Shown piece after piece: positions 53,741 to 64,000 of a DNA stretch of 64,000 nt (the first letter of the stretch is position 1; each line of letters opens with the position of its first letter). Made by a program: the position numbers and the translations under genes. Origin of the DNA: Manis javanica (taxonomy: Eukaryota > Chordata > Mammalia > Pholidota > Manidae); NCBI RefSeq assembly GCF_040802235.1, contig NC_133157.1:37166501-37230500 (forward strand), read 5' to 3'. A model generated the notes under the pieces. The model did no database searches, was not told where the DNA came from, and saw only the letters and a list, made by a program, of their open reading frames with translations.

Positions 53741-56239
53741 TGTCTTTTTTAACCTCAAGGAAGATGTTTGAACTTTTTCATATTGTTGGAAAAATGAAAG
53801 GATGTGCAGTAAACATGTTAATTGCTGTCTTTTTGTATATTGTGGAATGCTTCATCCATGAGATCTCGACCTCTTTCTCAAGGTCCTCTGTATGCAGTTT
53901 GTCAGTAGGAGTCTGTATATTGCTAGAATTCTTACTTAAAAAAAGAGAAAAAGTAAGGGAGCTCAAACTGAGGGTATTTAAAAATAATCTGCTGACCCAG
54001 CACACTTAATACAATGTGTCAGCAACTATTCTTTATCTCACCCTTTTCTCACACAAGCAGCCACACAACCCAGGGAAAGTCTAAGACTGGGAATCTACCT
54101 GCAAGACGAAATGAAGAATTAAGGAAGAAAATACTGCTGGACAGGTATGCAACTGCACTAAATGATTTTTAATATCCTTTCCAAACTGAGACTCTTGATT
54201 TAGATAATTTAAACTCCTATTCCTGATCTCATTTATTTAAATAATCCAGTTAACATTTTGTATATATACATCTTCTTGATAAGTATTTTAATTCTTCACC
54301 TCATTTTGTTGTCAGAACTCTTCCAGTTTAAGTTTGATATTCCATCTGAATTTCCTTATGTGCACATAAATTCTGATGTAGATATGAATTGTTATGCCTC
54401 ATCTTTTTGTCAGAAAAAAAATTGATGAAAGGAAATCCTTGTTTAAGTAGCCTCAATCTGTTGTAAACAGTTTTTATGGTATCCCATTACCCATGAGATA
54501 ATGTTAAGTAGATTTTAACTCTGCAAGATTTTTTTTCACTATTTTGCACTAGGCAACAACTTAATTTTATTTAACAGTTGTTGCATTATGAATAAACTCT
54601 ATAACATCCTTAACAAAAAAAAAGGACAAGACAAAAGCCCACTCAACCAAAGACCCTTATGCAAGGTCTCCTCTAATGCTCTTGACGATTTATAAGCCCT
54701 CTTGTGTTCCCAAATCACTGCGTGGACACCCCTCTATCATAGCATTCCTGTAAATATGTATAATGTATTCAGAGCATTGACAGCAATGTTTTCTTCCAGA
54801 AAGGGCTCATAGCCATTTCCAAGGATACAAGAAAAACCCCAAAAAACAAAAAAGTCTCACACACACACACCAAAATGCCATAAATTGAAAGCGCATGGAA
54901 TGAAGAAATAAAAACATGGGTAGAGATAATATGGAGCCTGGGACAAAGCTAAAAGTTCATGTAGGAATAACCTTCACACTTGCTACAGTTGGACCCATGA
55001 ATTTATCTCTAAGCTTACAGCATCACTGGTCCCACAATTCATGGTATTCATTGATTAAAAAAAAATCCAAAAACCCCAAAATAAAAAAAGTGTTACTCTG
55101 ATGAAGTAAAACTATTCCCTGAACTGAGATCAGATTGGACTGTCTCCCAGGGATGCTCATAAAGTGAACATTGTGTTGTAGGATCAACAGTGTCCTTGAC
55201 AGCATCTTTGACAAGTGCCCAGTTCACCAGGATGCCCCTCACAGCCTGGTTGTAGTGCACCGAAAAGTGATTCAGTGAGTTAAAGCAGTGTTTTAACGTG
55301 CAGCGCTGTCTCAGTGCTCATGGCTTCATAATATTTATCTCCCTCATCTAGCAGTTACTGGCAGATAGCAGGTGTCAAGAAGTATTTGTTGAATGAATGT
55401 CAAATCGGTAAGACCCAGTGTGAAGACTCTCTCTGGAAAGGGCCACCTGATTACCAAGACTTAAAATCCTGTTGCCCAACTCTGTACTTCTTTTGTAGTT
55501 ATCAAGCAATAGTTATGGAATGTTTCTTCTACTTTTGGATTAAACCACCATTTCAACATATTAATGTTAAATTTCTCATGTTCTCCAAATATGGGAGTGA
55601 GGCCAGGGGTGTTTGTATGTGTGTCTATACACTTGCTGGCAGTGGTAGTGGTGGTGTTGGGTCAAGTAAGTACTGTAGTCATCAAACTGGGAGGTCAGTT
55701 TGCAGGGGACCTTTAGAGTGCTCTTGGCTTAGACCCAGACTTCCATATCCAAGCTGTCCTTCAGAGCATAGGCAAGCATACGTGATGATGTCAGGGTGGG
55801 CCTTTGCCATCTGCTTCTGTACTGACCTTCAGGAAGGCTTAGTCACAGGCCACAGCACTGAGCTAGAAGTTACTAAGGGGTCATTATAGTCCTGTAGGTT
55901 AACTGGAGTTGAGCTGAGCTCACAGGTTGTGTCTGAACCCCAATTCAGTAATTTTAGCTGGCAGAGTTACAGGCATAGGAGTAGGGCCTGGTGTATGGGT
56001 CTTTGCTGCTGGTGGGTGTTGCCACCTCTCATTCTTGACTGTCATCATCATCTTGTAATTGACATTGTGAAGGTGTTTCATAGCAGGACTTGGTCCCTAT
56101 TTTTAGCTTTCTACCTGTGTAGTCACAATGATGATTTCATCATGATGAAGATGCTCTTTATTTTCTGGTTCATAATTTTACCTTGTTCTTGCTTTACTAG
56201 CAGTGGCATTGCCAGACCTAAGACAGAAAACTGGGAAAG

Positions 56240-56470
56240 GAAGTGTAGTGTTTAAGAATATGGATTCTGAAAACTGACTCCTTGGGTTTGAGTCCTCGTC
56301 CTGCAACAAGAAATTACTTGTCTTCTGTGCCCCCATTTCCTCATCTATAAAAGGTTTTGGTATATATCCAAAACCAGTTAATTAGGGTTATTGTGGAGAC
56401 TAAATGAGTTAATACAGGTAATATGCTTAAAATAGTGTCTTCTTGCAGTAAAAATTTTGTGTTTGCTAAT
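56240..56470 (+). repeat. MIR SINE
   Basis: Sense MIR: AAGAATATGGATTCTGAAAA, GGGTTTGAGTCCTCGTCCTG, TTACTTGTCTTCTGTGCCCC, CTCATCTATAAAAGG and GTGGAGACTAAATGAGTTAA in order. Confidence 0.85.
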
Positions 56471-57039
56471 AATAATAACCTTCATAAGAATTAGTATCCT
56501 ATTCAAACAGAGAAACTAATATAGCTAAAAAAATCAATGTAATATTGAGCATTTAGGAAAATATTGATTTTGGCTAAATATTCAAAGTATTTAAAAATGT
56601 TCATGAGAAACTTGAGCATGTTTCTGTGAATATTACCTCTTTGACATAGGCTTCATGATGAAAAAGGTATATAATTTCTGGTGAAAATTTTAATGATAAT
56701 CTTTTCAAATTCTTGGCAGTCACACCTGTAAATGGCACACCAGTGGAGAAGTTCTGTTCTATACATCACAGTGTAAGCATGTTAATGATATCCACAGAAC
56801 TGTATCCTCTGATTTACTTTTAAGTTTTCCACCTGTAATTTATACTTATTTTCAACTCTTGCTTTTAGGACTGGTTAACTTCTTCCTCTATGTATTGATT
56901 TCATGGCTTAACTCTCTCAAGGTTCTACATTTCCAAGCATTTGGGGGATAGGATCGTCACTGTAATCCCAAGTACTGACATTCATACCATTCATGGTTCA
57001 TGTGAGAACTTTTATTTCAACTCATCAATTCTTATTTGT

Positions 57040-57607
57040 ATAAATCATGGATGTTGTGGTGTTCTCTCCTGAAATTGGGACTACATCAAAATTAAAAACA
57101 TGTTCATCAAAGGGCATGATTGACAGAGTGGAAAGGCAACCTATGAAATGGGGAAAAAAATACTTGCAAATCATGTATCCGGTAAGGGATTAATATCCAG
57201 AATAGGAATAGAGCTACTACAAATCAACAAAACGACCAGATTAAAAAGTGGGTAAAGCACTTGAATAGCCGTTTCTCCAAAGAAGATACACAAATGGCCA
57301 GCAAACGTGGAAGGTTGCTCAAAATAATTAATCATTAGAGAAATCCAAATCAAAGCCATGATGAAATACTACTTCAAGCCCATTAGGATGACTGCTATTA
57401 AAAATAAAAAAGCCAAAACCTGAAATAACAAGTGTTGTGTAGGATATGGAGAAATTGGAACCCTGTGTTCTGTTGGTAGGAATCTAAATTGGTTCAGCTT
57501 CTATGAAAAACCATAGGTAGTTCCTTAAAATACTAAAAATAGAATTATCTTATGACCCAGTGATTTGTTTTTTGGTGTATTTCCTAAAGAATTGAAGGCA
57601 GGATCTT
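57040..57607 (+). mobile_element. Older L1 ORF2 3' part (host of nested insertion), left half
   Basis: L1 ORF2 C-terminal sequence, sense (CATCAAAGGGCATGATTGACAG, TAAAAAGTGGGTAAAGCACT, TACTTCAAGCCCATTAGGATG), up to TGAAGGCAGGATCTT. It resumes at 58631 after the insert. Confidence 0.88.
57593..57607. repeat. Target-site duplication, left copy
   Basis: TGAAGGCAGGATCTT, identical at 58631-58645. Confidence 0.88.
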
Positions 57608-58630
57608 TTTTTCCAGGTTGAAATATTTATTTTTGATAGATGCAGTATGAATAGCAAAAGCCCAAACCTCAAAGATTTAGGAAACTGAGCCAGAAGAAGT
57701 ATAACATACAATTTTTTGAATTCTCATTCAATCAACAGAGATGGAACACCTTGCACTACACAGAGTATATTTATCAGAATATATACATACAGTATTTATT
57801 ATTGTAATTATTATTTAAAAGCAGATGGATAAGAAATAAACTCTTATACAGACTTCTAGTTGATATCATCTTATTTTCTTCCCCTAAATTATATGTCTTA
57901 CATTAAAATTTTATTGTTTACTGCCTTTTCTGTGAGGTCTGCTCTTTTCCCCAGATGTAGGCAGTCTGTTGCAGCATTCTTTCCTTTTGCTCTTTCAGGA
58001 TTAGCTGTATTGGCTATATTTTCATAATATATGTGGTTTTGGCAGGAGGTTTCTGTCTCATCTCTCACACAGTCATCTTTAAGCCAAACAGGATATTTTT
58101 TATTATTAAAGTATCATTGATATACAGTCTGAATTGGTTTCAAATGTAAAACACAGTGGTTCAAGAGTTACCCATATTTTTAAATCCTCATCCCCTCTAG
58201 TATGGTTACTGTCTATCAACGTAGAGAGATGTTACAGAATCATTAACTATATTCTCCATGCTGTACTACGGTCCCCGTGACCAACTTATATTGTGATTGC
58301 AAATTATTGTGCCCCTTCATCCCCGTTCCCCCACCCTGCACCCACCCCAACCCCTCCCCTTTGATAACCACTAATCACTTCTCAGTGCTTATGAGTGTAC
58401 TGCTATTTTGTTCCTGTTTTGCTTTGTTTTTATGTTACAAAATTTAGTGAAATCATATGGTATTTGTCTTTCTCTGCCTGGCTTATTTCACCTAGCATAT
58501 TACCCTCTAAATCCAATCATGTTGTTGCAAATGGCAGGATTTCTTTTCTTTTTATGGCTGAATAATATTCCATTGTGTGTATGTACCATGTCTTCTTTAT
58601 CCATTCACCTATTGATGGACAATTAGGTTG
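57608..58630 (-). mobile_element. Composite L1 insertion: L1 3' end plus probable 3' transduction carrying an L1 5' UTR
   Basis: Flanked by the 15-bp repeat. Read on the minus strand: 58630-58091 is a 5'-truncated L1 3' end. Then 58088 to about 57890 is the first about 200 bases of an L1 5' UTR, matching 47045-47210 in word order (CAAAACCACATATATT, CTCACAGAAAAGG). Then 57890-57613 is unrelated sequence ending with an AATAAA at 57626-57631 and a short A tail (57606-57612). Confidence 0.72.
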
Positions 58631-59150
58631 TGAAGGCAGGATCTTGAAGGATACTTGTACAACCATGTTTATAGCAGTGTTATAATAATTCCAAAGGGTA
58701 GAAGCAATTCACATGTCCACTGAGAGATAAACTGTGGTGTATATATGCACTGGAGTGTTATTCAGTCTTAAAAAGGAACTTTTGACATATTACAAGCGAT
58801 TGAAACTTGAGGACATTATGCTGAGTGAAATAAGCCATTCACAAGACAAATACTGCACGGTTTCATTTATATGAGGAATCTAGAGCAGTCAAACTCATGG
58901 AAACTGACTGAAGTAGAATGGTGGCTGTCAGGGGCAGGGGAAGGGGAAATGGGGTGTTGTTTCATTAATACAGGGTTTCAGTTTTACAAGTTTACAAAGT
59001 TCCGGAGATAGACGTCCCTTCGACATGAATATATGCAACACTACTTACTGAACTGTATCCTTAAAAATGGCTAAGATGGCATGTTTTATGTTATGTATAT
59101 TTTGCCACAATTAGGAGCAGTTTTTTATTTGAAAAAAAAAAAAAGCCCTG
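58631..59150 (+). mobile_element. Older L1, right half
   Basis: Continues the host L1 through the ORF2 end and 3' UTR (ACCATGTTTATAGCAGTGTT, ATTCACATGTCCACTGAGAG, GGTGGCTGTCAGGGGCAGGGG) to an A tail at about 59133-59145. Confidence 0.88.
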
Positions 59151-59204
59151 AGCAGGCCAACAAAACACATTAATGTACAGTTTGAAGCTTTTGCCTTCCC
59201 TTAG

Positions 59205-59360
59205 TGAATCTCAAACTTGAGCATGAATCAGGATAACCTGGCAGGCTTGTTAAAACTGATTGCTGAGTTTCTGAATCAGTAATTTGCATTTCTACAAGTT
59301 TCCAGATGTTGTGAGGCTATAGCTACTGATCCAAAGATTCTACTTTGAGGGTTACTACAT
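59205..59360. repeat. MER5A-like fragment
   Basis: GTGAATCTCAAACTTGAGCA, GGCAGGCTTGTTAAAACTGA, GAGTTTCTGAATCAGTAATT in MER5A order. Confidence 0.6.
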
Positions 59361-59859
59361 TAGATAATACTGCAGACTAACTCTCTTAATTTCTATATAT
59401 CTGTGTGTGATAAATCTCTGGTTCTGGGGTCTGTGAAAGTCTTAAATTCCTGCCATGCCCTTAGCCATGGATTGTGCTATGTGACCCTGCTTCCTTGGCC
59501 AGTAATACACTACAGAGGGCTAGACATAATAGGCTGGGCATGGAAACTCTGCCCAGTTTTGCACAATATATGGTGAACAATCCAGTTAGAATAATTAATC
59601 CAATTTTGAATACAAGACACAAGTAGGCAGGTCAGATGGAAAGAAGCTAAGAGAAGCTTAATTCTGAAGGAACAGCAAAACGAGTCAGGTCTGGAACATT
59701 ACCTCTTTTTACTTAAGTAGTGGGAGTCACATTCCACCATGAGGCTGCTGAGATGCTTCCTGTGCTTACCCACTTCCTGGTGTGACCCTAATATAAACCT
59801 GCATCTTCTCACTTAACAAGGGCAAGTCTCTTCTGTGTTTCCTGGGAGATTCTCCCACT

Positions 59860-60430
<571 letters not shown>

Positions 60431-60900
60431 TAATGTGATAAAACTATGCCTTCACTCATGAGATAGGAATTTTTCTATTTGCTTAAATGCCCTCGAATAA
60501 TTGCCATACATGACTCTTAGAGAACATCCTGGAATTGCTATACAAATCAGTAAACACATCTCATCTCTCCATCCTGCTTCTCTCCTTGACTGCCTCTCAG
60601 GCAGTTCATTTAGTGAAGACAGCATCCAAAAAAAAAAAATTTTTTTTTAGTCTCCTCTAGTCCCTCCGGTCCTTTCTTCCCTGAAAAAGGAGAAAGATTG
60701 TAGTTATGAAAGGGGGCAGGAAAACAATACCACAGCAGTTACTGTCTACAGCGTTGAGAAGGGAGTGTGTTTTAGGGAGTGTCAAGAGGCTGCATAGCTG
60801 CCTAGAAACAGCCACAGAGGGGATACCTGTCTGAAATCTCTCCTAACTTAGCCTGAGAAGCGACAGGGAAGCAGCCCAACGGCAGAGAGATGCTGAGCGA
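60431..60900. other. Intergenic DNA before the CpG island
   Basis: Contains an A12T9 palindromic run at 60628-60650. Nothing else recognised. Confidence 0.6.
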
Positions 60901-61350
60901 GAATGTCCCCACCGGGCTAACTACCAGGTACCACACGCCACGGCCTAGAGAAGGACCAATTGGGGCTGGCACTTCCGCATCCGGGCGGTGGGCGAGATCC
61001 TCTCAACCAGTCTTCAGATAGGTGCTGGTGACGCGTTTTAAGCGTCATCCCGCAGCGCCGGAAGTGGCGCGACACGGAGGAGTAACGAGAACAGTATCCG
61101 TCCCCGCCGACTTGAGGTAAGGGTGTTGTCGGCCTGTCTCTCCTGGCCAGTGTGAAAGCCGAAGGTGTGAGCCTTCGGTCGGTTTCGCTGCTGCCCATGA
61201 GTGGTGTGCCTTGAGTAATGCTCTCAACGGTTCCTTTCCCGGCAGGCGTCACTCCATCCTGGGGCTCTCGGCCTCCCACTTTACCACCAGCTTCCCTGGG
61301 CCGTGTTTTCGGCGGCGCCTAAACTGGTCACCCCACTTCGCGTTTGTTCA
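60900..61350 (+). promoter_or_regulatory. APTX: CpG-island promoter, presumably APTX
   Basis: CpG-rich island with CCAATTGG at 60956-60963 and 61372-61379, an ETS site CCGGAAGT (61058-61065) and an inverted pair TGACGC/GCGTCA (61029-61034 and 61042-61047). No TATA box. It lies 23 kb head-to-head from the DNAJA1 promoter, where mammals have APTX (aprataxin, a DNA-adenylate hydrolase for abortive ligation ends). The assignment rests on synteny; no APTX coding exon is in the window. Confidence 0.65.
61066..61116 (+). other. APTX: Probable non-coding first exon (APTX), start approximate
   Basis: Strong donor GAG/GTAAGG at 61116/61117 just after the ETS site. ETS-site promoters often start transcription within a few tens of bases. 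The exon start is a guess and no coding sequence is visible in it. Confidence 0.5.
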
Positions 61351-61869
61351 CCGTTGCTCCTAATATCAGTACCAATTGGTTGCAACACAAGCAGAGAAAA
61401 GATTAGAGAGAGGGCACTGTCCGATCCATGGAGGCTGCTCAGCTTGTCAGGAAAGACAATGTTTTCCCCAGAAACGCTTTCTGAAACGAATTGTAGGATC
61501 TCACAGCGAATTATCAGGCCTTCCAGGAAGGTCAGAAGAAGCAAGGCTTTTTTCCTGCAGACCAGCCATAGCGATTCAACAAAGAAGGGATATAATTTCC
61601 ATTTGAAATTAATGTGGTCCAGGTTCGGAGCTTTTTAGGAATTGGACTTACATTGGGATGTTAGAACACTTGAGACAGGACTGTTCATATGGGAGAGACA
61701 ATACAGATTTGTGCCCTTTCAACTTCGTTGCATGGTCGGTGCTGCCAGATGATCTTTTAACATGTCCTCAGACCCTGCTTTCATCTTACCTTCGCTATTA
61801 ACGAGTGATAATAGTGTTGACTCCTTGCTTCTTGTCAGACACTGATCTTTAGGCACTTCCTCATGCAGT
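61117..61869. other. Presumed first intron of APTX
   Basis: CpG-rich at first, with a second CCAATTGG at 61372. Frames on both strands here follow GC content and look like artefacts. 61360-61640 could contain an alternative 5' exon but I cannot support one. Confidence 0.45.
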
Positions 61870-62020
61870 CCTTGTGACAGCCCTGTGATATAGAGCAATT
61901 ATCATTTTACAGTGGAAGAAGTAAAGGTTTAGGTTAAATAACTGGCCTCAAGTCACAGTGTTGTATAGATGGTGGAGTCAAGATTTGAACTCAAGCAGAT
62001 GGACTTCAGAGGCCAGGATG
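61865..62020 (-). repeat. MIR SINE
   Basis: AATTATCATTTTACAGTGGA, GGTTAAATAACTGGCCTCAA, GTCACAGTGTTGTATAGATG and GATTTGAACTCAAGCAG, a complete MIR core in reverse orientation. Confidence 0.88.
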
Positions 62021-62339
62021 TTATCTACTTGTTATATACATATACTGTTCACTAAGCTTGCTCACTCTGTTATCTATTTTATGGAGAAAATTTTGGTTAT
62101 CTGATGTGTTTCCCTTCGAATTTTTGCCCCTACTTTCCCTTCTGACAAAGTCATAGAGATTTACACCCATCTTAACCATCCTTTCAGTCTTTGGGGATAA
62201 GCTGTCTCCTCTTTCAAAGCAAATACCTTTACATTTGCTTCTTACTTTTCTTTTATGCTTTTTTTTCCTATGAAACCTTGTTTTCATTTGTTTTTTTCTG
62301 CTGATGTGTCCCAGTCGTGTATAAACAAGGTTAGGTTTC

Positions 62340-63885
62340 TCAGATCACAGGTTACCACCTTCCCAAACCCATTCTCCAAGCCAGAAAGAAAGTGGTGCCC
62401 CATCTTCCTTTAGCTGTCATCCAGTAACTCTCTTCACCTTATTCAAACTATTTTAAAGAGCATCCTAAGTTCTTATTCCATTTCCTCACTTTTCATTCCC
62501 TTCTGCCTTCTATCAGTTCAGACTTACTCCCCTGAAATTTTGCCCTAAGGTCACCAGTCATTATCAAATCAGACATTTTTTTAGTCATTACTGGATCCCT
62601 TTGTTGCTTTTGAAACTTGAAGATACTTCTCACTCCCTACTCCTTTCTTTCCAGGGCAATACACTCAGCTGATCTTTCAACATTTATTTTAGTGCAGAGA
62701 TGAATAAGACACAGTGCCTTCCTTTAAGGAGCTTATACTCTAGCTGTTTCTCCTTGTGCCTCTCTGAATTTCTTCTGTGGGTAGTCTTTTTCTTCTCCCT
62801 AAATATTAGGTGTTTCCAAAGCTTGTGACTTTGGCCCACTGCTCTTTTCATTCTGTTCACACTGACTGAGCACATCAACTGGCTTGGTTTTAACCTACAT
62901 GGTCCCAAATCAAAGTTGTCAGATCTCTTTTTTGAGTTTCACCTTCGCCTGTGACCACTCTGCCGAATGGATCTGCCTTCAGGTCCCACAGGCAGTTCAG
63001 ATTCAGAGGGCTGCAACTGAACTCAACATCTTCCCTGAGATTACTTTTATCACATCCGTCATTAAGTCCTGATGATTTTACCCCCTTAATGCTTCTCATA
63101 TCTGTGTTCTCTTCTCCATCCTTACTATTGTCCTTGTTTAGGCCTCATCTTTCACTGAAATATGCTGGTCTTCTAACTGGCCTCTATTTCTATTCTTCAC
63201 AAATCTGTTCTCTATACTACCTACCCTTCTCCAAATGATCTTTGAAAACAAATCTGACAGTGTCAAAGTCTTGCTTAATAATCTTTAAAGATCTGTCTGT
63301 TCATTGATCTTTGCTCTCATTGATTCAGCAAATTTTTAACATTTACTGAACTGCAAAACTATTGGAACTTCTGAAGTTTGAGCTTCTCAGCCAGTCACCC
63401 AGAGCTCTGCTTCATCTGGACCTGCCTATGTCAGCTTCTTTCCTGCCTTATGCTTTAGGTTGCAGCAGCACTGTACCATGTCATGTGCCCTGTGCTTGCT
63501 CTTTGTGCATTGCCCTTGCTGTTCCCTTTGACTGGAATCTTTTCCCGGGTTCCTTTGCCCACTTGCTCTTCACCTAATTAACCTAGTTACAGGATATAGG
63601 ATTTATTTTAGGCCCACCTCCTATAGGAAACCTTCCTTGATACCTTTTTTCTCCAAGTCTGGGTTGGGTACTCCAGCTTTGTGCTCCCATAATATCCTTT
63701 GCACAGACCATTATTCTTACCACATTTGTTGTAATTCGTTTTGTATTTCCTCTACAAGACTGAGGCAGGTTTGATGTATTATGCCTGCATCATATGATAC
63801 AAGTGACATATAATCTCTTTATTCCCATCAGTAGAATGGCACAGGGTACATAGCATAGTAGGCATGCAGTAATTTTGACAAAAGG
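62340..63885 (+). repeat. Long L2 LINE fragment
   Basis: L2 ORF and 3' end in sense order: GACTTTGGCCCACTGCTCTT, AGGGCTGCAACTGAACTCAA, GCTGGTCTTCTAACTGGCCT, TTGACTGGAATCTTTTCCCG, CTTCCTTGATACC and a final GTACATAGCATAGTAGGCAT. Decayed, with no reading frame left. Confidence 0.8.
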
Positions 63886-64000
63886 TATATGGTGCAGTGA
63901 TTAGGAGCCCATACTTTGGAATTAATTGGAATTGTAGCTCTGGCACACATTGGCTATGTGACTTAACACAATAATTATCTTCTCTAAGCCTTAAATTTTC
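63885..64000 (+). repeat. MIR SINE, cut by window end
   Basis: GGTGCAGTGATTAGGAGCCC, ATTGTAGCTCTGGCACACAT and TTGGCTATGTGACTTAACAC, start of a sense MIR. Confidence 0.82.

Larger units (their letters stand above)
53546..57030. other. Intergenic DNA
   Basis: Holds a pyrimidine tract (53684-53740), an L2 end at about 55340-55405 (GGCAGATAGCAGGTGTCAAG, TTGTTGAATGAATGTC) and a MIR at 56240-56470 (GGATTCTGAAAACTGACTCC, CTGGTTTTGG-type tail, TAAATGAGTTAATACAGG). Nothing gene-like was recognised. Confidence 0.6.

Noticed and set aside
55600-56250. Frames of 108 and 167 codons in 55386-56255
   Set aside because: No conserved motif, no splice or promoter context, and the start overlaps an L2 end.
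60628-60650. A12T9 run as a terminator or hairpin
   Set aside because: Simple A/T run, likely a repeat tail. No gene ends there.
61303-61638. 111-codon plus-strand frame after the APTX promoter
   Set aside because: Does not resemble aprataxin or any protein I know and lacks splice context.

Overview
This is vertebrate genomic DNA from a placental mammal, shown by multi-exon genes with GT-AG introns, CpG-island promoters and L1, L2 and MIR repeats. About a third of the window is L1. I see no Alu, B1/B2, carnivore, ruminant or equine SINEs. The L1 families with a characteristic 3' end look laurasiatherian to me, and a SINE-poor lineage such as a pangolin would fit, but the species is inference only.

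Layout. 1-8395: antisense L1 elements nested three deep inside a SMU1 intron. 8396-10115: an old sense L1 remnant interrupted by a retrocopy with a 16-bp target-site duplication. 10334-20505 (+): the last eight coding exons of SMU1 (residues 168-513), a spliceosomal WD40 protein; the 5' exons lie upstream of the window. 20506-28850: SMU1 3' UTR, an LTR, a 5'-truncated L1 and the convergent DNAJA1 3' side. 28851-38080 (-): the complete DNAJA1 gene (HSP40 co-chaperone, 397 residues, eight coding exons plus a non-coding first exon), with a CpG-island promoter holding a perfect heat-shock element. 38081-60900: a 23-kb intergenic stretch with L2, MIR, old L1, a second LTR copy, a 6.5-kb full-length but dead L1 (47033-53533), an older L1 hosting a second L1 insertion (57040-59150) and a possible processed pseudogene. 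About 60900-61350: a second CpG-island promoter with a GT-ended first exon on the + strand, which by synteny should be APTX. 61870-64000: MIR and a long L2 inside its presumed first intron.

SMU1, DNAJA1 and APTX keep the order, relative orientation and roughly the spacing known from human 9p, so the gene content is ordinary. The unusual material is in the retrotransposons: a 5'-complete L1 insertion that lacks its 3' end yet has a target-site duplication; an L1 insertion that seems to have carried another L1's 5' UTR as a 3' transduction; an L1 promoter built of tandem monomers with open antisense frames; and a retrocopy of a GC-rich transcript I cannot name. I found no convincing new multi-gene system.
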